From the NCBI GenBank assembly GCA_963576735.1, contig OY755173.1, positions 18,322,873-18,386,872 on the forward strand: a stretch of 64,000 bases of DNA, in the 5' to 3' direction. This DNA comes from Bedellia somnulentella. Taxonomy: Eukaryota > Arthropoda > Insecta > Lepidoptera > Bedelliidae. Position 1 is the first letter of the stretch; each line of letters starts with the position of its first letter. This document shows positions 44,314 through 56,300 of this stretch, in pieces. The notes under the pieces were generated by a model. It worked only from the letters and a program-made list of their open reading frames with translations. It ran no database searches and had not been told where the DNA came from. A program made the position numbers and the translations under genes.

Positions 44314-47300
44314 CTGAAATAAATTTGGATTGAATTATTTACGAGCCTAATAGTAGTCGAGATATGAAATGATCCGTGAGAGAGATAGAGAAACAGAGGA
44401 AAAGGATTTTCAGTAAGTACGAGCAAGATAAATACAGCAAATAGTGTGGCCAAACAGCTGAGTTAAATAAGTTTAAACTTTGTAAGCGGTGCAGAGAGAA
44501 AATGTCAGTTCTTTTTCAAGGCTTGCACAGCCATGAATCATTAGGAGATAGAGTGAATTAGCACTGGTGTAAAACTTTATTATTGTAGTGGTATGGGGTC
44601 TTTTTATTGTGTTATCTAATGTGTCACGTCACATCTATATTTATTTATTTATTTATTTAACAAAAAATGAAATCTTTACAGGTTATACCTAAAGCGATTA
44701 CATTTCACATGATATTATACTTATTTTAACTTATTATTTATTTCTACACCTTATTATAACATAAATACTTTAGTGCAGCACATTGGAAGTCACACCAAGA
44801 ACACGCAAATATATCCACCTCTTCCGATATATTGCCAAGTGCGATTTGCGCTCGAATAATCGGACTCTCTATCAACAAATTCGTCCGTGACTGAGGAATT
44901 TTAAAAAGTCTTCCCCGTCGTCGTCTCAAAGTCCCACTAGGTACCGCCAAATTTAATGTGCCTAGTATAGTGGGATTATAAATACTCCCTCTTGACATCT
45001 TTAGAATAAACACCATTAAAGTAAGATCACGTCTTACTTCTAATGAGTTGTACCCTACCATATCTAAAACAAATTTAGTGGGATACATTAATGGGTAGAA
45101 TGGATATACCCCATACAATTTCAAATACAAAAATCTTAAAAATTTATATTAGTATAGTATTTTCTAAGATTTTCACGATTGCACATTATAATTGAAACAA
45201 CTTTTGATTTTCGGATATTTTAATCGCGTATTATTACATTATTATTTTTTTTAAAGCCCGACGTTTCGAAAACTTTTCAGTTATCATGGTCACGGGAAGA
45301 CTGAGGTGTTATTTGTCATTATACAGTACTATAAAAACTGAAGCCTTTGTGAAGAATTCCTATCAATTCATTAATGACATCAAGAACTTAAGTCTTAGTG
45401 ATGAGGACATTATGGTCAGCTTTGATGTTCAGTCGCTTTACACCAGTTTACCAATACAAGACTGTGTTGAAGTTGTCACAGAAAGGTTAACAAATGCTGA
45501 CATACCTTTAGAATATGCAGAATTACTTAAGCACTGCCTTACAACTGGCTACTTACTTTGGGATAAGGAATTCTACTTCCAGACTGATGGTGTGGCAATG
45601 GGATCCCCAGTCTCTCCTATTGTAGCCGATATATTCATGGAACGATTGGAGGAGATTGCACTAAAATCCTTCCCTGTCACTCCAAAGGTTTATAAGAGGT
45701 ACGTAGATGATACTTTTGCAATCCTACCCAAAAACATAGTCTCTGCATTGTTAGACCATCTTAATTCCATTAACCCTAAGATCCAATTTACAATGGAATT
45801 AGAGACTAATAATAGTTTAGCCTTTCTAGATGTCCTCTTGATAAGGAATTCTGATAACTCAATTAGTCACACAGTTTATAGGAAACCCACCCACACTGAT
45901 AGGTACCTCAATGGTGACTCACACCACCATCCATCTCAGTTAGCTACTGTTGGTAAAACTTTGTTTCAGAGAGCCAAACATCTTTGTGACGAACACCATC
46001 TTGCTGGAGAGCTCAGTCATGTGAAACAAGTTCTTCACAACAACAAGCTGAAATTGCCCCGCCAACGTCACCGCTCCTCCGATAAACCACCTACTGTTGA
46101 AAGACTCCCTGCAACTCTACCTTTTGTAAAGGGTGTAACAGACAAAATTAGTACTGTGTTACAGCGTGCTTCCATTAAGACCTACTTCAAGCCGCACCAA
46201 AAGATAAGTCAGTTTCTAAGACCTATCAAATGTCAGATCCCTTTACAAGATGCAGGCGTTTATAAACTAGACTGTGAGTGTGGTCTTTCATACATCGGCC
46301 AAACAAAGCGTAGTGTAGCAACTCGCGTTAGAGAACATATTGCTGATATGAAGAATAGGCGTCCTGGAAGATCTGCTTTGTGTGAACACACCTTCGATAA
46401 GCCAAACCACCACATGCGTTTTGACAAACCTACAATTCTAGCAAAAGAGAATCGATTGATACCTAGAATGATACGCGAGTCTATTGAAATAAAGAAACAT
46501 CCAAACTTCAATAGAGATGATGGTTGGCAATTACCACCTGCTTGGAACCCGATCATTAGCACAACTAAGCGAGGGAAGAACTCTAGCAAGACTCCAGATA
46601 ACATTAGCTCTTTTTGTACATAGCAAATATTAAACGCAAATGTAACTTAAAATTTTGTGAAGGTAGTTAGTATTAATAATTTTATAGTACTGTATAATGA
46701 CAAATAACACCTCAGTCTTCCCGTGACCATGATAACTGAAAAGTTTTCGAAACGTCGGGCTTTAAAAATAATGTAATAACACGCGATTAAAATATCCGAA
46801 AATCAAAAGTTGTTTCAATTATAATTTATATTAGTATGTTAGTATTTACACCGTCCATCTTTGAAGCTCTGTCTTCCTTTTTATAGGATCATATCCCTAA
46901 GTATTGTTTAAATATGTACAGATACAGGTAGACTATATATAAAGCTATACTCACTAGAACGCTGGACTGCCATTTCTTAGGAGTGGAGGTGCAATGGCTT
47001 GGTCCCAACATTTCATCTAATATCAGTCTTAGTTGCTCTTCAGTTCCTGAAATGAAAAGCAGTTAGCCGTCATAGGTCCATAAAACTCTCTTACAAGACT
47101 TCTCTCTTAACTTCTACAACTTTAATATTACGCTTATATACTAAAAATGTCTCGGTGTGCAATGACACGCGTCGAAATCTTGAGTCTTCAGATTTGTGTC
47201 TTTCTAAAGTTATGTGTAAGGTTATTTTACTAACGCTCTCTCCGTCATCTTTCTTTATTTATTTATTTGAGAAACAAACGGTACACAATATTTCAAATAA

Positions 47301-50300
47301 GATAAAAATACAGAGAAGTTCTTGACCTATAAAGTTTCTACCAATTGTTATACAGACGATACAGAAAAACGCAAATTAAAATAACTAATGAAAACAAAAC
47401 AATTATACATCAGTTGTAATATGGACAATTTATACAGATGAAATTAAGTAAGCTAAATGATTATATTGTCATTCCCACCAGACCAAGCAAACACTACAAG
47501 ATTACAAAATATGCATAGAGATTTTAGGAAATAATGTTAACAATATTTTATGATAATAAAATATACCTAAATAAGATACTTACTTTTCAAGGTTAAAAAT
47601 ACATAAAGTAATAATATTTAAGATAATTATGAATAAAAGTACTTAAAATACATACTTTAATAATAAATATAACATAATAAGTAAATACATAAATATAATA
47701 TAATAAATAAATATAAATAAATAGGAGATCTAAATGGCTTAACTATATTTAGTTATGGGATAGTACTAAAAACTCAGACTCAAATTTTCACGCCGTACAT
47801 CCCCGAAGGGACTCACACCTTTCAAAATCATTAGCACCCATACATGAAATATCATAGGTGATCGTCCTTAGGTTAAATATTTTTACCTCTTTAAAATATA
47901 GAAGAATGTCAGTTCTTTTTCAAGGCTTGAACAGCCATGAATCATTAGAAGATAGAGTAAATTAGCATTGTAGTGATATGGGGTGTTTTTAAAAGGATGT
48001 ATGACCACTTGGTGTAAATAAACAATATTCGAAAGAAATGTAATAGACAAACCTTATAAAACAGTCGTAACAACAAAAGAAAAATGGTTTAATAACCATA
48101 CTAATGTATTGTTATCCTGAGTAAATATTTACCATGATGCGTCAAATGAGTAAGCAGCGCGACCAGCCAATGCCGGTACTCTTTGCTGAGTTGTAGTTGC
48201 AGACTAGATGATACTTGGCTCTCCAGCCAACTGCGGCGGGCCACCGCTGAGTAGTTACTGCAAGATAATTTGTTATTATTATTATCAAAGCAATTTAAGT
48301 AATAGCATTAAAATGAAATAAAAATATGTGAAGCAGAAAATTTAAAGATATTATATATTATTTATTGCATTAAAGTCATATCAACAACATTTAATCAGAT
48401 TTTGCAGAGTTTGAAAACAACTAAAACCAGTCCATTTTTTCTATTTATTATAGTGTTAAACGGTAAGGGAAAGCATCGTGATGTAATAATTATTACAAAA
48501 AATTCGTTGCCACGAGTCTTGTGTTGGCTCTGTGATGGCATTGGTCAAAAAACGTTGACTTGTTCTGTCTAGTCAAAAAATAGCTACTTTAAATACCATA
48601 ATACATAGGCAGGTAAAAAAATAAGTCATAATTCACACGGCGGAGGAACGACGTAAGCGCCAGATCGGCCCATTAATTACGTGTCTTTTGAGACTGACTA
48701 TTGTGCCGCAAGTTGCACGTTTTGACACTTTTGACTGTGAAAATATTGCAACTTGCGGCGGTGGCTATTCGATTGCGATTTGATCGAATAATTTACTTAG
48801 CAACATGAGTAAAAGAGATATACGCCCGATTTCTGAATTGAGTATTCAAGCTGAGAACGACTAAAGTATCGTTTTGTCTCATTTAGTTGTTAAGATTTCA
48901 ATGCGACAGAACGATACTTAAGTTGTTCTCAGCTGGAATACTCAATTCAGAAATCGGGCGTTAGACATGTATTATTTTCACTTTGATGTATGGAATTCGA
49001 TGGCAAGAACCCCACCCTACCCCACCGTAGCTACGCCCAGTACGTAGGTACGTGCGCACTGTATCACACCATCAACCATTATAAACTTACTTCCTGTCGA
49101 GCGCTGTGTGTGGCGCGGGCGGGCGCGCGGGGTACAGCGCCATACAGAACTTAACTAAATAGAGGGGAAATTAACCTACTAACAAAATCCGCTAAAAAGT
49201 TAGTGTCAAAATAAGTTGTCACTAAGCCCTGATTGGTTGATTCGATGTTGCGACTTTTGTACGTCATTCATTTGCTTCGCTTACGTCAGTGGAAATGCAA
49301 TCATTTACGGATTTGACATTGTTCGTTTGTTCTCTATTTAGATAAGTCTTATAAATTGAGTCATTGGAAATGCACTGTATCATTTACGGATTTTGTCATT
49401 GTTCGTTTGTTCTCTAATTAGTTATGTTCAGACCTATGAACCGAGTTAATCTCGTTTGCAATAGAATCCAACAATCATGTAAACAAACCAAATTGTCACG
49501 ATTACTCCGTAATCACATACATTTGACGATCAATTATGAACATAGTCTGATTTCAACGAACGCACCATTGTTTTCACATTATCTTCAACACGATTTAACT
49601 TGTATTTATAAGTTAAATTTGTTAAAACATTTGCAACGTAAAAGTTTCGAAGTATTTGACAAGCTGTCATCTTAGTTTTTTACTCATCGAACTCTATAAG
49701 TCATTGAAAAGTTAGTGTTGTTCGTAATCTGAAGTTATCTTTTATTTTTAATTTTTGTTTTATCTTTTAAATTATTTTAATTTAATATTATTTGAATACA
49801 ATAATATTTTTTTTTCAAGAGCTAAATATAATTAACCAAAACGGATTGTATCCTAAGCCATAAATGGTATAATAATGGTTAGTTTTTAAAAATTGACAGG
49901 TGGCCATTTTGTTAGAATTGTCATTCACAGTCATTCACTGTTCTGTGGGTTCGCTGTGCATTAGTGTTTTCTGTTTCCGATTTCTACGACTTTGCATTCT
50001 CATTTTGGACTTTTGTTTTGCTTTACGATTTGGCTGGACATATTTTTCTTGGAACGACGACCTTTGCACGCCATCACGGACTTTGATATAGCATACGATT
50101 GGTATTTTTTCTCAAGGAGTAATCAGGAGGTAAGAATGATTTAGATCTATTACCTACAACGGAAATCTATTAGATAGACGCACTTTAATATTGTATTGCC
50201 CTCGTAACTAATTATTTGAATAGATCACAATCACTGAAATGTATGTGTGTAAAATTATATTTGTTTTTAAGGTTAGGCCATAGTCTATGACTTAAAATTA

Positions 50301-53300
50301 AAATAATTAGAAAAATAAATTTAATTAAAATTAAATTAGAACACTATGACATCACTATGGGCATAAACAATACGCTGTCAATGTGAGTCCGCCATATTTG
50401 TTTACATGATTGTTGGATTCTATTGCAAAGGATTTTAGTTAGAGAGCCTATGAAGTAATGTCTTACTTCCGCTCGAGCGCGGCGTGGGGCGGGGCGGGCG
50501 GCGCGGGCGGGCGCGCGGGGTACAGCGCGGAGGCGGGCGGCGGCCGGCACAGCGCGGACGAGCGACACACGCGCCACAGCGGGTCGCTGCTGTCTACCCA
50601 CACTATCCTGGAACGTTGGGGGACAATGTTAATGGTAGTCCAATCTTTTTGTTCATGAATACCTCATGTGGGGATACCATATTACTAATGTATACCCGAG
50701 GCGAGGCGGCGGCGTATACCCGAGGTCGCCGGTTCGATTCCCGCCTGTGTTATTGGTGTTAATGATAGGTTTGTGTGCTGGAATTAATGCTCTATAATGC
50801 ATAGTGCTTATGGCACATTACAAACGATGACGAATTATTCAATTTAAAAATCCCTGTTGGCGCCCCCTGTTTACTGGTAACGCAAACTATGTTGCAAGGT
50901 ACGCTAAGTAACTTGCGTATTTTCGATTTTATTTATTTTGCTTGAATGTAATGTTTTGATTATCACCTTATCACCAATATTGTCATAAACGCCAAAGTTT
51001 GTCTGTTAATATGAAATTAAGAACTTTTACTATAACTATCATATATTGAAATTATTTTTAATTACTATGATTATCATTTATTGGTAACAAGAAAGGTTTT
51101 AACTTAGAATACAACATTTAGAAGAAAAATCATAATAAAATCAAAAGCCATAAAGTTAAAAAAATATAGGAAACAAAATTAGCTGTATGTAATTACCATG
51201 AGCACAGTTTCTGGCAGTAGACGTAGCTCTGGTTGTTGCTGAGCGTGATCATGGGGTTTCCGTCTTCTAACAGGATGCAATTCGTCACCGTCACTGGAAT
51301 ATTGAACACATAAATATAGGAATACAAATAATAGTACAAGTAGCCATCGATACTCCCTGTCTACCACGATGGGACTTTTGGCTTAAATATATTTATGTAA
51401 TTGTATACTAACTACAGCTTGGAATGTTTGGGGTAGGTAATTTTATGTCACTACTAACAGCGAGCTTTAACAAGTAAAAAAGAATCCTTCAGAGTAAAAA
51501 TGTGAAGCCCTTTAGAAGCTGAGTGGGAAAATATTGTAAAAGGAGAATAGTGTGCCAGTGTTAAACGTTGATTTCCCCTTTTTTTATTTTTCATACATTG
51601 TATTAGAATTAGCAATGATTTTAGGCTACGATAACATATATGATGTGATTCGTGAAAGGTGTGGTATAAAAGATGATATTGTAAGTAAGATAGAAAAAGG
51701 AATGTTGAGATGGTTTGGGCACATCGAGAGGATGGATGATAGGAAATTGGTAAAAGGTATCTATAGAGCTAATGTGGAAGGTAATGTTAGTAGAGGACGG
51801 CCACGAAAGACACACTTGGACCAAATTGAAAGTGTGCTCAAAAAGGCAGGCGTCCGAAGTATGAAGAATAAAAGAGCATGTATGAAAAGATTGATGGATG
51901 TAGACGAAGCAAGAGAGGTTTGCCAGGATCGTACAAAGTGGCGATCGATAGTCTCTGCCTACCCCAATGGGAATTAACGGCGTGAGTATATGTATGTAGG
52001 TATGTATGATAACATATATGTTTGAAATTTCAAAAGCGCATGTGTAATATAATTGTTTCCTATCCAATAAACTACATATAAATATATTAGAACGTGGCGT
52101 GAAATCCTTGTACCCCTTATTACAGAAAATGCGCGGACGGACTTATTTATCACACTTTTAGTAGTATGTAGGAGAATTTCGATCACTAAATGAGAACTTT
52201 AGTAAAAAACATACATACATACTCAACTCACGGCTATATTTCTCTAGAAGGGGTAACCAGAGCTAAGGAATTATAAATTCGTCAGCCACTTTTGGAAGTT
52301 AAGTGGGGAAGAGATGGTGAAAATAAAGGTTTTTGGTGATGAGTCTCCAACCGCATCGGCCAAAAATCCAAAAAAAGCCCCAATACCACAGATCTGTATT
52401 TGAATAGATAACGCAAGTGTCATTCCTTGTATAGAAACCAAGCGTGTCATTATTTTTCCACCTACTGTGATGTCACATGAGCAATTTAATGATGGGAACT
52501 CCCCGTCAGCGCGTAAACGATTCAATCGATAATATTCGAGTGCATCGACAGATCCACAGACGAATGATAAATCGACAGAAGAATGATAAAACTAGAATTA
52601 TACCTGTTTTTTAATAACGCTATTTTCTCACGGGCTCATGTTTGTTCTGAACAACTCTTCCTACATTATTTTCCCCCACCACTACTTCTTCTCGGAGAAC
52701 AACGATCTAAATCATTGAGTTAATGAGTTAGTCAGTCAGTAAGTAGTTCAGTAGCCTTTATTATTATAATACCTTGTCCTTATTAATAACCTATCTAATT
52801 AACTAGTTTTAATAATTTGTTCTCGGAAAGTTACAAAATGATTTAAGAAAACCCCGAGAAGAAATTTTATCTACAAAAAGGAAAGCCAGTAGAAGGCGCT
52901 ATGACAAAATATAATACAACCCAGAACTAATTCAGATTTGGAAAAAAAAAACAAATAAAATTACTTGTAGAGAAGGAAAAATAATCAATTATTTTTTTGT
53001 TGCCTGTCTTTCTCCAGGCTGTATCTCATAAACAGTGATAGCTAGAAAGCTGAATTTGCACAAGTAAAAAAAAGGATTTTGATGGGGGGGGGGCACACAA
53101 TAAACGTGCTTTTTTCCGTATTCGTTTGCTCAATATTAAATCGTTAATAAGTAAATACTTAAAATTTTCAGACTATTTACTTGTATATCACTTTTCAAAA
53201 TAAATAATCAAATAACAGTAAAGTAAATATCAAAGGGGGCTCCCATACAAAAACGTTATTTTCTATTATAGATGATAGTTATTTTGTTCAATATTGGAAA

Positions 53301-56300
53301 TAAAAAAATAACAAAGTAGTGTAACCAAATCTTCAACATTGGCTGAATATGTCTGGGGGCACGGCAGTGCCCCTGCCAAGTCTCGAGCAAAACGGGCACG
53401 GCCGTACCATCTTTTCTCGAAGCGGTTCGCGGCTGTTTCGCCCCCCCTATATCTTCGACGTGGACAAAGCTAGGAGTTTAGGTTTTCGGTGAATAATAGT
53501 AGGCATTAGAACAAGCTTAAGTTCGAAATTACACGCCAAATGAATTAATAGTTTAGGAGTTACGGTCGATCAAAGTTACACCATTTTGTCACTCACTGAC
53601 TCACTGACAGATCATCAAAAATCTAAAGTAAAAACATTAAAAAATTATATGCCATAGAAAACAATTTTATATTTGCGGTTTGGCAAGAACATTATGTATG
53701 GATTTTGACTGCATTGTTAACTTTGTTCGTTGTTCAAGTACCTATTCAATTGGATGAATACATACATAGAATAGAAAAGAATAATATAAATGTAATACAT
53801 AGACTACCATTAATACAAATTAATACATAAAGTTCATTAAATTAATAAAGCTAAATCTCCATTGTATTGCGATAAATATTGTATGCGCGCTCGATAGATG
53901 GCGTTGTACCTGTCTGAATCGCGCTATGGTTTCGTTACAAAGCGCAGTGTAAGTAGTACTTCAAAATAATTAATTAGATAATTTTCATTTGATAGCGATC
54001 ATCTGTCTATGAAAACCCATTTCGAAACTAAAAAATATTGTAGTGATAATTGATATTCGGAGAACTTTACGTGTTTTTTAGTTTAGTTTAGTTATAGTTT
54101 GTAAGTTAGTAGATATATATTTATTTAGTTAGTTATTTGTTAGTTAGTTTAGTTCTATTTAGTTTGCATATATTTATAAGTTTAAGCCCTATTGTTATAG
54201 AAGTAATTGTAAATATAGTGTAATGGAACGTGAAATATTGTACATAAATGGCGACCTTTGTCCACACAGAGTCATCTCTATTCCTGGAGATGGGTCGTGT
54301 TTATTTCATTCGTTGTCATACAGCATGTATGGGAGTTTTCAGTCGTCAAACGATATTAGGCGTGCTGTCGTCCATTATGTAGTGGAGAATTGGGATGACA
54401 TGCAAGTCTATAAGTCTATGTTTACTGAATATAATCGACTCCGAAGTATATATCGCCCAGACTTGTCTACCTTAGAAGTAACGAAGCCTCAGAGAAGAAA
54501 CAAAAGAGATAGAGATAGAGAATGGGTTCTAAACAAAGCAGTAGCTGACGTCCAAGAAATTGTGAGGTCACCTAAAAGTAAAAGTAAGAAATACCCTTAC
54601 AAAAAATAAATGAGATCCCACCAAAAACATTAAATGTAAAAAAATGCCAAGTCTCTCGATGCAGTCTTTCCATCGTAAAAAGTTTTGAGATCTCATAGAA
54701 GCCAAGTCCTATTCAAAATATTTCGTAGTTATAAATCAACATTTAGTAATTGTATCAATAGTTTTCTTTATATTATAATTAAAGTGACTTGGCAATGAGC
54801 ACAAATTAAAAGCTGCTTGCTGCCTGGAATTATGTGCAAATGTTACTGACGAGACCAGTGATCAGATTATTTGTTATGTGTGAATCATGATGGTCACTAC
54901 CGACTACATGCTCCAATACAATAATTAAGAATACCTTACGGGCCATCGCTTTATGAAAGTAAATGAATCGAGAGTGCACTAAGACTGACTGCCGTTGCCG
55001 AAATTCGGTTGGGACGACACGGATAAACCAAAAGAAAATTAATTTTGTGATATTAATGTTTACGCATGCGGTGTGTGTAACTTTCAACTCCTCCAAATAT
55101 GTCGTTTTATTTGTTTCTTCCTGTGCTCATTGCCAAATCACTATAATTATAATATAAAGAAAACTATTGATACAATTACTAAATGTTGATTTATAACTAC
55201 GAAATATTTTGAATAGGACTTGGCTTCTATGAGATCTCAAAACTTTTTACGATGGAAAGACTGCATCGAGAGACTTGGCATTTTTTTACATTTAATGTTT
55301 TTGGTGGGCTAGAATTATCAGAAGCAGTAACAGAATAAAATTTTCTCATTTGTGTATTGAAGGATGCCTTTACTAAAGTTTGTTAACCAGTTAAAATCTA
55401 TGAAGATAATTCAGCAGCTGTCGCTATTTCTAAGTATGGAAACTTTACAAAGAATTCTAAGCACATTGAAGTTCACTATCATTTTGTAAATTAAAATGTT
55501 TAGCAGGGAAGTATACAAAATAGAGTCAGAAAATAAAATTGCAGATATATTTACAAAACTTTTGGGAAATGTTAAATTCACTAACTTTGAAAAACGTTAA
55601 ATTTAAAGGAGGAAAGTTCCCTAATTGATAATTTACGTTACTGTAGTAGTTAAGGGCCTCTCCGCATTTTGCAGCTATTGCGCTCACTCTTACGTCAAAT
55701 TTACTGAGAGTGACAGGGACGGAAAAAACGCGCGCGCAAGATAAATGTAGTTTATTTAGTTTTATTGAATAACTATAATGTTTAAATGAAAAGTTAAACA
55801 TCAAAGTTACAGATCTTAAAGCTACGCGTATATAGACACATAATGAGTTCACATGTATGTTATGCCAGTGGAGCCTATACGGTTTTTATGAAAACAAAGC
55901 ATGTTTCAATTGTATTTTTTTCATCATATTTTTCAACAAATTATTAAAATGTTTAACATCAAATTTTAACATTATGAACTAATCACCGAAATATATTTTA
56001 TTCATGTCATATCAATATCATCAAATCAGACTTAATAGAATTTCTAAACAATCAATATCAACCTATTTTTCCGGGGACGCCCTTAAGACCTTGTCTTATA
56101 GTTATTGTTTTACGTATGTAAGGAGGCGTGTTGGTGTATTTATGTACATTTATATTGGCAACACTGAGTGAAGGAAGGAAGTAAAAAAGACTGACACATA
56201 ACACATGTTAAGAAATGTAGCTTAGAGAAAAACTTGCAACTTAAATTAAGCTGTTCTTTTATTAAATAAAAACAAAGTTAAAACAAGAGTGTTCCAATTA

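Larger units (their letters stand above)
45156..46822 (+). mobile_element. Penelope-like element with inverted terminal repeats
   Basis: A 1.67-kb insertion flanked by a 15-bp target duplication AATTTATATTAGTAT (45141-45155 and 46823-46837). The ends are inverted copies of about 150-165 bp (45171-45338 against about 46670-46822), which pair almost perfectly. Between them is one frame with RT and GIY-YIG endonuclease. The RT is 5'-truncated. It lies antisense in a HIRA intron. Confidence 0.93.
44314..46954 (-). other. HIRA intron filled with retroelements
   Basis: Holds a repeated segment (44503-44615), a LINE 3' fragment (44636-45140) and a Penelope-like element (45156-46822). All are transcribed through in HIRA pre-mRNA. 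Confidence 0.8.

Noticed and set aside
50458..50762. Gly/Ala-rich open frames on the + strand over a HIRA exon
   Set aside because: They are the complement of a Pro/Ala-rich HIRA exon, which explains the composition.
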